Shown one piece after another: positions 35,379 to 46,788 of a DNA stretch of 64,000 nt. Origin of the DNA: Oreocharis arfaki (lineage: Eukaryota; Chordata; Aves; Passeriformes; Paramythiidae); NCBI GenBank assembly GCA_013398015.1, contig VZRR01013893.1, positions 441,397 through 505,396 of the forward strand. The letters are read 5' to 3'. Both the position numbers and the translations under genes were made by a program. A model generated the notes under the pieces. That model saw only the letters and a program-made list of their open reading frames with translations. It was not told the DNA's origin and made no database searches. Within the stretch, counting starts at the first letter, position 1, and every line of letters begins with the position of its first letter.

Positions 35379-38300
35379 GCAAGACAGTGTAATCTTTTTA
35401 ATAAACAAAATATTTAACAAAAACCTAGTTTTTTACAAACTGTTCTTTAAAAAAAAGTTGTTAAAGTCAGTGAGTGACTGTTAGCCTTTTAGAGGTTTAA
35501 CTCTAATCATGAATTGGTCACTATGGAGAATTCACAAGTTGAAATTTAGATATACTTAAGCAAAACATGTTTGTAAATTGCTGTTTTGGAAGAAACTGTG
35601 CTAATCTTGTCAATTTACAAAAGGCAAAAAATACATTCACATAAAAAAATTAGAAAGATCAAACATTGCATGCAGGGAAAGACAAAATCCTTGTGTTAGC
35701 TGTTTCTCCTAGCACTGCTCACCATGAGACCAAGGGTTGTCATAGTAAAAATGCTTTTCAAAGGCAGAGTTAAAGCCTGCAGATAATTAAAACAAATGGA
35801 AAAGATTTTCTAATTCCAGTGTAAAACAAAGTAGGACATTAAAGGATAAGGATTACTCTTGCCGTCTTTACAAAAAATTCCATTATGTTTGCCAGGCTTT
35901 TCCATTGCCTTTCCACTGCCTTTTGTTGCACTTGGATATTCTGCCACTTCCTTTTCTTCCAGTATTGAATATCTGGTCTGCCCAGAGAGGTCTCAAGGTG
36001 AACCCTGAGATGGATGGACCACATGGACAAAAACAAGCACTGACAACACATCTACAACGCATCATAATGCCAAGGGATGTCCTCTCCTGCACACCTCAGA
36101 CTCATTTCCAGTGGGGCTAGTCATGTGCTTGGGGGGAAGTGCAGGAACAGCACGAGCTGGGTGGAAGCAGCAGCATGGGAATGCACTTTTCGAAGTGCTC
36201 TGCAAAAGCGGCACCAAATTCTCTCTGGCAGCAGCAGCACCCGGCTTGCAGACACTGCCATAAATAGGTGCAAAATCAGGTTCTCACCATTTCCTCCCCT
36301 GACAGCTTTCAGACTTCATTAAGACACTTCATTTCACGTTTTGTCTGCACATCCTTGAATGCCTTGGATACTTCTGCACCTGCATTTCACATCCATGCAC
36401 CCAGCCTTGTGCAGAGGAACCCTGATGAAAGAGGAACAGTCTTTCAAGTCCATTATGTCGAAAGCTCCTGAAGAAGGCAAAGCTTCCAAGACCTGAAATA
36501 TAAGCACCAGGCAGAAAACAAAGGTCTCCACAAAGCAACTGACTCTGCAGTCATTGTTCAAAGCACCTTTAGCCTCAGAGACACTAAGATATTTGTCTCC
36601 ATACACAAAAGTTATCAAAATCAATTTGAAGCCATTTAGTGTGGCCTTGCCTTCTATATCCACCACTGAAGATAGTGAGGCAGTGTCGCCTGCATTGGTT
36701 TGTTTTCAGGCTGGAAATATACATATAATAAGTGAATTAAGTGTATGATAGTAGCAGAGGAAGAGGAATCCCAGCAGGAGCAATGTGGACCAGACCAGGG
36801 ACTACATAAAGCTACACATGATGTAGGCCAGCTGAGAACATGCTATAATGTCAACAAGGGCAGTGTCAGCAAGATTACAACCTTCAGAAAGCAGATCAAA
36901 TTTTAGGCATGAGGAACGTCAGAGAGTTGTATTCGTTCACAAAAAAAAAAAAAAGTGACAAAGTGGAAAAGACAGTATCTGTTAAATTAATTTTAAGCAT
37001 TTAGTTTTCTATTTTCATCCTAAACATTTTGCATTTTCTTGATGTTTTTCCCTTCACTTGACTGTTTCATTATTTTATTGACACTTACAGACTGTATTAA
37101 ACAGTAGTAACCAAAAAGTACTCATTGATGGATTCCTAATACTGTGTTTAAAAGAGCTGAACACCTATTCTCATTCCAACTGAAACTATCCCACTGAATT
37201 TCAAAGATAGCACCTACCTCACCAATACCGTAAATGCTGTGAAACAAACCTCTTTTAATTACAAAAGATCAGATTGAAATCTGAAATGGTACTGTTTCTT
37301 TAAATAGTAGTCTAAGGAATGCTGAGCACAAGAATGAAAGATTGGCCAAAAGCATCCTAATCCCTTTGAAACAGTAAGTCTATTTTTAATGCACAGACAA
37401 CTTGTTTAGTGGCATTTGTATAACAAAATAAATGGAATTTTATATACATTACCAACTACCATTAACCAATTCAGTGAGAAAACAGAGGAAATAAATTAAT
37501 TGCTTGAGACAGAGACCCATCAGTTCACATAACACGAAAATTTTGTGGCAAACAGATCTTTTCCCACATCAGATTAGGAATTAAAGCTTTAGACATCACC
37601 ACTGCTTTAAAAATGTTCCACTGAGAGGATAGTGTCAAACTTTTCAACAAGCTCACAGGTGTCTCTGGGCTGTGGGGCTTCACAGCTTTGCAGGATTTTG
37701 CCACTGTAAAGGTCTCTCTGCTGCTGCCAGGCAGAGTCAAGGTGCTGGAGAACAATGGCAACAGGGCTTTGCAGGGCATCAGCCAGAGTGCAGCAGGGAG
37801 GAAGAGGCTGGAACCTGGTTTGCAGGAGTCAAGCTGGAAGCAGTGCAACCATGCACCTTGCTGGGGGCTCAGAGAACCCCAGCTTGTCCTCAGAAGGGCT
37901 GCTCCCTCGCTGACTGTAGTTACGCTCCTGTGAAAGAGGTGGAGCACTGATGTCCCTGGGGGTCCTTAGCTTTCCAAAACCCTTGAAGAGACAAAGCACA
38001 GCCTTATGTGTTTGTCATATGCTTCCTTTGGAAAGTATCATAATTTAGTTGAGTTTAGGGCCTTCTCCCTTGGCTTGCAGATACCCAGCTGATAGGGGTG
38101 TTCTTGAAAAGCAGCCCTTGGACTCTCTGTTTTCGGAGAATCATGCAGCAACATTCATGCTGGCTCTGCACAGAGAAAACAGATGTGCTGGGGGACACCA
38201 GCTATTATGGGGTCCCCAGCCACCAAGGCATGGCTCAGCACATGGGGACCATCACCAGAAAGCATAGTTCCAAGTTTTTGGCTAGGAATATAGCCATACT

Positions 38301-41300
38301 TTACGATGGATGGTCTTGTCTCTCCACTGTTCCTCAGCACTGAGTGCAGATTCAGCACACACAGGAAAGCAGAGAAAGAAGAGGAAATACATCCCCCCCC
38401 TTACGAACAACGACAGTGAAAAAGCCCTCTCTTCATGGTGACATTTAGCAAAGAACCCTCACTAAGAAGAACAGACCCATTTCCTGCCATGTTTCATAGT
38501 GAGAAGTCCTTCTCTACCCTAACCGAGAGAGATGAACTGGCTCATTTCAGGCAAATGAAATGACAATTCTGCATTCTGTAGGTTCTCTTTTTTAACACAC
38601 ATTCACACTGCCTCTGAAAGTTCAGGGAGCTGGATGGATCCCAATGCCCTGTTGTCCGCACCATGAGATGAACTCCCCTCTATGACACAGGGAGCCCAAA
38701 AGTTGCATACTGTTGAGGACCAGTCCTCTCAGTCCTACTGTCAGTCCATTATGTCAGTGGAGGGCCAAACAGCACGCAGATGTGGGCCTGGTCCTCTGCA
38801 CAGAAGTAAATTTATTCTCATTTCATGACCTAGAAGCCTCTCACAAAAAGCAGAAGAGGGAAGGAGAGCACTTCCAACATGAGAGATGCGAGCCTCCAGC
38901 GTGCTCGCAAGCATTATCCCAAAACCCCACATATCCCATGCGAGGTGGTCTGCCCTGAGCATGTTATCCCCAAAGCACAAGGTCACTTGATGGGCAGGGC
39001 TCCCAGCCAAGAGCAGCCCTGCACAAAGCGGTCCCCCTGCCCCACGGTGAAGAGTATTTGAGGATCAGGAATGGTGAGAGGAGTGGGGCTGTTGGGGTTG
39101 GGGAAGATCAGTGAGTCAATCACAGTCATTTGCAGCTAATTGTCAGACAGAATGATCAGCCCATGCACCACATGTGCTAGTCAGGTCAGTCAATGCACTA
39201 TGTACACAGACATGATGACAAGAAAGGGTAAAATATGAGCCAAACAGGAGGAAACCTAGTGCAACAGGAATCTCAGTTTCCTTTAAGGCTGCCTCAGTCC
39301 TTAGGGCAGCGTGGGCTCTAGAGTGACACAGAACCTGCTCTTTCTGATCCCCATCTTACCACCCCACATCGCTTGCGCAAACAGCAGAACAACATTCAGT
39401 CACAAACACCTAGTACACAAACACACAACAGTACAACATTGCTTGTGTGTCATTCTCTACACAGCTTTCTAAGAGGGCAACAATGCTGTAGAGACTGAAT
39501 ACAGCACACAGCAGCTTCTAAAAGCAGCTTGAAAGCGTTGATACTTTCCATGAAGAAGAACATGCAACAGGGACATAGATTCCATTGTTAGATTATCATC
39601 TATGTCAGTAGCCTCAATGCTGCTATCATAGAATTATTGCACTATGCAAGTGAACAAGGTATGTGCTGTTATTTTAGATATCCCTTGGAATTTAGTTTAC
39701 AGTGTAGTTCACGACAGTATTTCATTCTCCTGCAGTTAAAAATACATTTTGTTGCATAAATACATTTTGAAAATAAAACAGGCAGTTTGTGACACCCAGG
39801 TATCATAGACTTGAGTTCCAACTAACTGCATGAAGACACATAACATTGTGCAAAAACACAGTATCATAAATACATGCATGGATGACTAATAAAACAGAGC
39901 TTACGCCATCCAAAGTGTCCACAGCTCTGCCCATCTACATGTGCAATCACAAGAACAGATCCAAATGCATGTATTGTGCACAGCTGCATCCAGATCAATC
40001 CAGCGACATCCATGTATTATCCCCATGTTTGACTCTTATTGTGGTGTCCTGAGAAGGCCATGTGGGAAAGTCAGCACTAACATTGGTGCAGACTCCTTTG
40101 CACTGTGCAGGCCTGTGCTTTGGCACTCAGCCTCTTATCTTAAGTTCAAGGCCAAATTTTGCTCTTGGTAGCACTGAGCAAATCTCCCAAAAGCCAGTAG
40201 ATAATTCTGTGGGCATCCAATACATCTGCAAATGATCCATAAGGGTCTCAATCTGCATTATCCTTTTTTTTGGGTTTCCAATGGATGCAGTGGCTGAGCC
40301 AAGCTAATGACTCTGTGATGCTGGTAGGCAAACACCATCTTCTGTCTCCCCAGCTGGGTCTGCGTTGTAATTTTTTAGTAGATCCGACTCAGTATGTTGT
40401 CAGAAAATTATCTGACTTCCCCCTTTTTTTTGCTGTGTTTTTTTCTGGGACACTGAGTTGAAATCACTCACTGACGTGGTCTACCATCAAGGAAAGGTGA
40501 GTGGCAGGGGAAAAAAGGAAGGAAAAAGAAAGGAGAAAAGCAAGCCCCATTTTGGAGCCAGCTATCCCCATCTTAAGGAAATCGCAGCCTCACTATGCAG
40601 CAAAAGCTCAGCTTTGTCATCAGAGTGCAATGTAGTCAGGAGTGCAGCCACCCACCTGCAGTCCCTCACTGTAGCCACTGCACCCAATCACCATCATACA
40701 GCCTGTGCTGGACAGGAGCAGGACAGTGTTTTGCCAGCTGCCCTTGATTTCAGGGTAAGAGGTGCTCAGTATCAAGAGCCAAGGTTGGAGACCACAGCCC
40801 TTCATTCAGGCAGAGGAACAGGCTGGTAACACTTGGCAGCACTAGCCCCTGGCCACACTGCTGTGTCTTAGCACCAGGGAAGCTGTACCCCACCATTGTG
40901 AGCTTGCAACTTGCTGCCAAAACAGGTGCGATACCCTCAGTTGGAAATGCAAGTAACTGAGTTGTCATCACTCAGCTAAGATACAGAGATTAGGACATCT
41001 ACTCTCCTACCAGTATGAGACAAAACCATGAGAGTGGTTTAAATCCCAAGTCTCCCTCCCAGAGAGTTAAGAACCTTTCATGGCCTTAATACAAATGGAA
41101 ATTAGATAAACAGTGGTCATTCAATTCCTTTAACTGTCCACAAATAAAGACTGAGTAATGGGTTGTATTGAATGTCCTTCAAAACTAGTAAGATTATTTT
41201 CGTACTATGATAATACTTGGATGTCATATTCTGTCCATATGTGTTTAACTTCTTCAACAAGCTGCCTGTGTGGGGCTGCCCCACCAGAACTTGCCAGGCA

Positions 41301-41364
41301 GTCTGCCATCAGCACTGCTGGAGTTACTAAAGATATCCCAAAGCAGAACAAAACCATTCCTATA

Positions 41365-42990
41365 ATCACAGAATCAAAGTATGGGTAAGGTTGGAAGAGA
41401 CCACAGTGCGTCATCTGTTTCAAGCGACCTGTTCAAGCAGGGTCATCCAAAAGAACGAGGCACAGGACTGTGTCCAGATGGTTCTGGTCCTCTCTTCAGC
41501 GAGGGTGAGTCCACAACTTCTCTGGGCAACCTGGTCCTGTGTGTGGTCAGAGATGCCCCAGTCCCTTAATCCTCTTTGTTGCCCTCTGCTGTACCTCCTC
41601 CAGAGTTCCATGTCTCTTTTGTACTGAGGAGCCCAGAACTGGACACAGCATTCGAGATGTAGCCTCACCAGGGCTGAGTAGAAGGGCAGCATCACCTCCC
41701 TTGACCTCCTGGCAATGCTCCTCTTAACACAGCCCAGGATGTCACTGGCCTTCCTGGCCACCAGGGCACACTGCTGGCTCATGGAGAGCTTGTTGTCCAC
41801 CAGGACCCCCAGCTCCTTCTCCACAGAGCTGCTTTCCAGCAGGTCACCCCCGGCCTGTGCTGGTGCCTGGGGTTGTTCCTCCCCAGGTGCAGGATCCTGC
41901 ATTTGCCTTTACTGAATTTCAGAAGGTTCCTCTCTGCCCATCTCTCCAGCCTGTCGAGGCCCTTCTGAAAGGCTGCCCGGCCCTCTGGGGTATCGGCCAC
42001 TCCTCCCAGCTTTGTGCTGTCAGTGACATTGCTGAGCAGGCCTCTGCCCCTTCATCCAAGTCCTTGATAAGGTTAACTTAGACTTGATAAGTCCTTCGTA
42101 AGTTAAACTGGCACAGTACTGAACCTTGGGAGACACCACCATGAACAGGCCTCCAACTAGAGCTTATGCCACTGATTATGACCTCTGGGGATCTGCTGTT
42201 CAGCCAGTTCTCAATCCACCTCCCTGTCCACTCACTCAGTCCACTCTTCCTGAGTTTGCCTATGAGAGACAGTATTGAAAGCCTCACTGAAGTTAAGGTA
42301 GACAAGATCCACTGCTCTCCCCTCATCCTTCAACACAGTTGTTTGATTGTAAATGGCACATCAGGTTGGTCAAGAATGATTTACCTTTAGTGAATCCATG
42401 CTGACTATCCTGATCACCTTCTTCTGTGGATAGAGATGGCATCCAGAAGGAGGCACTCCCTCACCTTTCTAGGGATTAGGGTGTAGCTAACCTGCTAGTA
42501 ATTCTGTGGGATCTCTTTATTTCCTTTTGAACACTGGGGTGACATTTGCTTTCTTCAATCCTCAGGAACCTCTCCATGACATTTCAGAGATGGTCATGAG
42601 CAGCCTCAGCTATGGTGTCCAACAAGTCTCTTACCACTTGTGGATGCATCCCATCAGGGTCCATGGACTTCTGGATGTCCAGGTGTTCTCCAACTCAATA
42701 CTCCTTGACCAAGGGAAAGTCTCCCTTCCAATATTCCTTTACCCTGGTCTCCTGGGTCAGAGATACCTGAGAGCTGCTCTTGGCAGTGAAGACCAACGCA
42801 AAGGTGGCGTTCAGTAACTCTGCCTTCTCTATGTCCTCTGTTACCAGGGTCCCCCCTTCATTTAGTAACAGGCCCATATTATCCTTCCTTTTCCTTTTGT
42901 TATTGATGTATTTGTAGATGCCCTTCTTGTTGTCCTTGACATCCTTGGCCAGATTTGGTTCCAGTTGGGCCCTGGCCTTCCTTGTGATAA
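41365..42990 (-). mobile_element. CR1 LINE fragment, about 1.6 kb, 5'-truncated
   Basis: The longest LINE copy in the window. The 3' end lies at the left (AATCACAGAATCAAAG, then GGTTGGAAGAGACC on +). Minus-strand frames carry CR1 ORF2 blocks in order. These are MGLLLNEGGTLVTEDIEKAE near 42820-42877, HGGVSQGSVL near 42110-42150, RNLLKFSKGKCRILHLGRNN near 41880-41945, KELGVLVDNKLS, and LECCVQFWAPQYKRDMELW near 41600-41660. Frame changes between blocks show it is inactive. Confidence 0.95.
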
Positions 42991-45742
42991 TATTGCGCTG
43001 TCACAATAAACACATACACTCCACTGCTTATGCCCTAACCAGACAAGCAAAGTCGCTGATGTGCCCTGCTAAGTCAAGGGTATCAGAGATGTTGCCTCAC
43101 TGCTGCGGGACATCAGCAGAAACCATCCTAACACTGTGGTAATCAACAACTTAGGCAGCATGTAGAGTCAAAAAGTCACGGGAAATGCTTCTTTTGACCT
43201 CCCAGTTCAAAACCCAAGAGTGCCAGTCTTCTTTCTTCTGAGGTCTGTGTTGGGGCTGAATTACAGCACTGATGTGAAGCAACACTTCAAAGAGCTGCTT
43301 GCAGCGCAGCACATGCACAGCCAGTGACCGGCCTTCTCAGAGCAAAGGGGTGGGCTGGGCAGTGGAGGAGAGGTGGGAAACAGAGATCTGCTGCCCCACA
43401 AAGGCCAGCTGATACCCACCCCCATACTGCAGAACAGGAAAGGAAATGCAGGGAAGTATGTCAGATACTGCAATACCTGTCACTGGGAAGTGTTGACATG
43501 AGTGCCAGTGGCGGAGAAAAAGAAACCAGACTTCCCTAGAGGTTGGATCCATGGTTGAGCTCTCACCTGGCACCTTGAGAGAGGTCCTTGGCATGGAATG
43601 CTCGCACTCCAGCACATATTAAGCACCACTGCGTGAGTCCTCAGTGGAAAACAGCAAAGAAATCCCACAGCAGCACTGGCCTTGCAAAACTGTTTTTAAC
43701 TGCATCACATTAAAAGCACTGCTGTGAAAAGGCAAGGCAGTGCAAACAGCAATCAGATGTCTGGCCTCATCTGGAAACTGGGCAGCTGTCTTTCTGGCTT
43801 CACCTGAAATCTCTCTGTGAAATCTCTCTGTGCTTCTGTCTCCTTCACCTACAAGTCAGATATGCCATGGCACTGAAAGTCATGGACACAGCTTGCAGTC
43901 ACTTCAGAAGAATCATAATTTGCCCTCAAGCTCCAAAACCAAGTCACAAAAGGAGGGCTCTGCAACATGACCAACTGCTTGTGCCCACCAACCCACTGCC
44001 TACCCTGACAGACAGCAGATGGTAAATGGAAGACTGTAGAACTGTTGGTTACATTACCATGGTGTGTCAGACACAGGAAACACAGACTTTGTACCAGCCT
44101 TGCTACATGTGGAAAAAAAAGACATCAGAGCCACGTTGTGTCACCTGCATAAAGCTTCCTGGAAGGACAGATATTTATTACAGTGGAAATCTCTGCCCTT
44201 AGACTTTTCAGTGGCACATCTGCTACCTATTTCATCCCCAAAACAGACCTTCAATAAGGCTTAAGTGAGGTGCAGACACTCTGCCAGCTCCCTTGCACAC
44301 AGGAACGTTTCATCCTAGGAACACAGAAAAAAAGGTTATAGGTGCCAGGTGGCTTATTTCTATTTGCTACCTTTCTTCCACTTCTTCTTTGGAATAAGTG
44401 ATGATTAAAGTCATTGCACAGTTGCAGATCTAAAGAATATGAAGGATATGCAGGAATGCAGAAGAAATGCAGACAAACAAGCATAAAGAAACACAACAAC
44501 AAAAAATTGCAAAATAAGAAAGCCTCTCAGTAACAGTTTGGTCCAATACCCAGGGGAAATTAGCCAAGGTTGTCTCTTTCATTGACTTCAGCAGGCACTC
44601 GATTACCCCAGCAGACTTGTCTAAAGCCTCACCACAGCCCTAGCACATCCTTGTGGAACTTCTGCCTTCAGATTCACATTCACATTTTCCATTGTCTGCA
44701 ATGGAAACAGATGACGTGTAGCTAAGTTAAATTTGTATTCCAGCACTTAAAACTATCCAGCTTTTTAACTTCCTGTAGAAATTTTTTTAAAATTTCTGTA
44801 GAAATACCGTTACACTCTCTATTATTTTGTGGATTTCAAATGATGCCTTTAGACACAGCTGATGCAATTTTTCTGTACAGCCTGGGATAAGATTGCAGAT
44901 TTTTCTGCACTCTTGGTTTTCCAGAATACTGAAAGAGTGCTCTATGTCAATAGATTTTACATTACATACAAACAGTGACAAATACTAACAACCTATACCT
45001 AAAGAGGTAAAATTATGTATGTGACAATGGTTTTGCCATTATACTTTTGCATATGGTTGAGAGCAATACTTTTTAGCCTGAACACCAGCAACATTTTGAT
45101 CTCAGAAAATCAACAAACCCAGAAGTTAAAAATAGTGTTTAGCTGACCTCAGGATCTTTGTAGCATAAATGAGCCTCAGGAAACATAATAAAAACAGATA
45201 AAAAATGCTGTAAATGGTTTTGTGAACTTACATTGATGTATTTCTTATTTCTTGGTCTTGCTGATCAAGAATAAGCCAGCAGGTGAGAAGCAGCAGCCAA
45301 TGTTAAGTTTGTCTCCTCCACTGTGGGAGGTCATGTTAAAATACTAAGTTGAAAAAATGCTTTAGAGCAGAATTGCTATATAAGCCTCCCTGGGGATTTA
45401 CACTCATTAATGTGTGCATGTTAAAAATGGTATTTTCAGTCTATCTTGTGTTGCCTGAGAACCATTTTTATCCTTTTAAAATCTGCATTCATATTATAAT
45501 CCATAAGTACCTTTCATTTTTGCATTAACACTATAAATACTGTTAGTAATACTAAACTATTTCTGTTGACTTATTTGTAAAAAGAAAAATATATTATATG
45601 TTTATATATTCTTATAAAGTGAATTAACACTGGAGAGAGGGCTATGAGGGGGAATAGTGTACAATCACAGTTGATGTGTATTACTAAGCACAAATTCAAT
45701 GCTTGAAACAAAAAGGAAAAGAGAAAAGTGTTCAGTGTTCTC
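42991..45742 (-). other. Downstream of KIAA1958 stop: probable 3'UTR and flank
   Basis: AT-rich sequence after the KIAA1958 stop at 45743. The proximal part should be 3'UTR, but the cleavage site is not clear. A candidate - strand AATAAA is the TTTATT at about 44173-44178 on +. No other gene is recognised. Confidence 0.5.
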
Positions 45743-46788
45743 TCAAGCCGTGTCAGACGAAGAGTCATAGGATGCTGACACTATGAAATTGCCAGTATTG
45801 GAGTGGCTTGCCATGGACTGGGCAGCCTGCTGGCTCAAGTTATTGCAGATCAGCACCAGCTGGTTGCTCTGTGCTTCTGAGAGGGTGCTGCAGCTCTGGT
45901 AGACACTGAAGTTGGTCTTGCGGCCAGGGATGTTGCCTTTCTCACACATCGTCTTTACCATCTTGGCAAGCTTGTTTTTCCCCAGGGCTTGGCAATTGTA
46001 CCAGTGAAGTGCAGCCAAGTTGACAACGGGTTTGATGGACAGGTAGAAAGGCGCATCCTCGTAGCGCATGGCCGGAGGGCGCCGCTGGGCGTACTCCTTG
46101 TAGTCCTGCACGGGGCAGGTCTGTGGGGAGTGCTGGGTGGCGTACACCCGCGAGTCCGTCCCGCCTCTCTTGCTCTTGGTACTCACGTCCCCGTTGTCTG
46201 GCCCCATCCACTCCAGGTACTCCAACCCAGTCTCTGTCACCCGCAGCCGGATGTCGCCCCACTTGAGGGTGGACCCATGGAAACCTGTGCAGTGTCCAAA
46301 CGCCTTAGTGTTGTTCAGCCACACAAGGTTCAGCAGCCCTTCAGGATTGTACCGGCTCAGTAAGCCTCTTTTGCGCAGGATAAGCTCATCAGCAAAGGTG
46401 AGCTTCATGGATTTGTGTGGCTTGTTTCCTTTCCCTTTGCACCTCAGCTCTATCTGCTTTTGCTTTAGAGCTTCCTGGGACCTCTTGAACTCCTTATCCC
46501 TCGTAATACTGTATCCGTACCTGTGCTCTTTGAGATACCGCTCCAGTCCACACTGATAGTTGGCCAGACTGTTTGGCTCATATTCAGACCCATCTTTTTG
46601 TCTGGCATCCACAAAGAAGGATGCAAGATAAGCATCAAGCTCTTTGCAGGGGATGACATAGATCTCACGGGTCTCAGAGGGATACTTGGAAATGAGGAAC
46701 TCTCGGAAATTGCGGAGAGCCGTCTGCGTGCTGCGAATGGTCTTCTCATTCTGCTCCCTGCTGAGCTCTGCCGCTCTCTCATCCTGCT
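45743..46788 (-). CDS. KIAA1958: KIAA1958 terminal coding exon, intact Crypton-derived DUF3504 domain
   Basis: A strong acceptor (TCCTGTTCTTCCTCTTCCAG, AG at 46789-46790) opens the exon in phase 1. It encodes 347 residues after the split first codon and stops with TGA at 45743-45745. The protein has an N-terminal helical segment (EQDERAAELSREQNEKT) and a SAM-like core-binding part (IPCKELDAYLASFFVDAR, about residues 46-63). The catalytic-like half carries LKWGDIRL (about 175-182), CPVQDYKEYAQRRPP and LGKNKLAKMVKTM. This is the DUF3504 fold taken from a Crypton tyrosine recombinase. The HxxR of active elements is replaced by TNFSVYQS (about 292-299) and the first catalytic arginine region reads HCTGFHG (about 166-172), so recombinase activity is not expected. 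The function of KIAA1958 is unknown; nuclear DNA binding is an inference. Upstream exons lie beyond the window. Confidence 0.93.

Larger units (their letters stand above)
29860..41364. other. Gene-free AT-rich interval with microsatellites
   Basis: 11.5 kb between the LTR and the second CR1. I see no conserved coding sequence on either strand. ORFs reach 140 codons (37525-37947, -) without family signature. Two microsatellites are listed separately. The interval could be KIAA1958 intron or intergenic; the sequence does not decide. Confidence 0.5.

Noticed and set aside
37525..37947. 140-codon - strand ORF
   Set aside because: No recognisable motif; the opposite strand is equally open, which points to composition.
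41420..41902. 160-codon - strand ORF that could be taken for a gene
   Set aside because: It is CR1 reverse-transcriptase sequence (WAPQYKRDMEL, VLVDNKLS) in a truncated, frame-shifted LINE.
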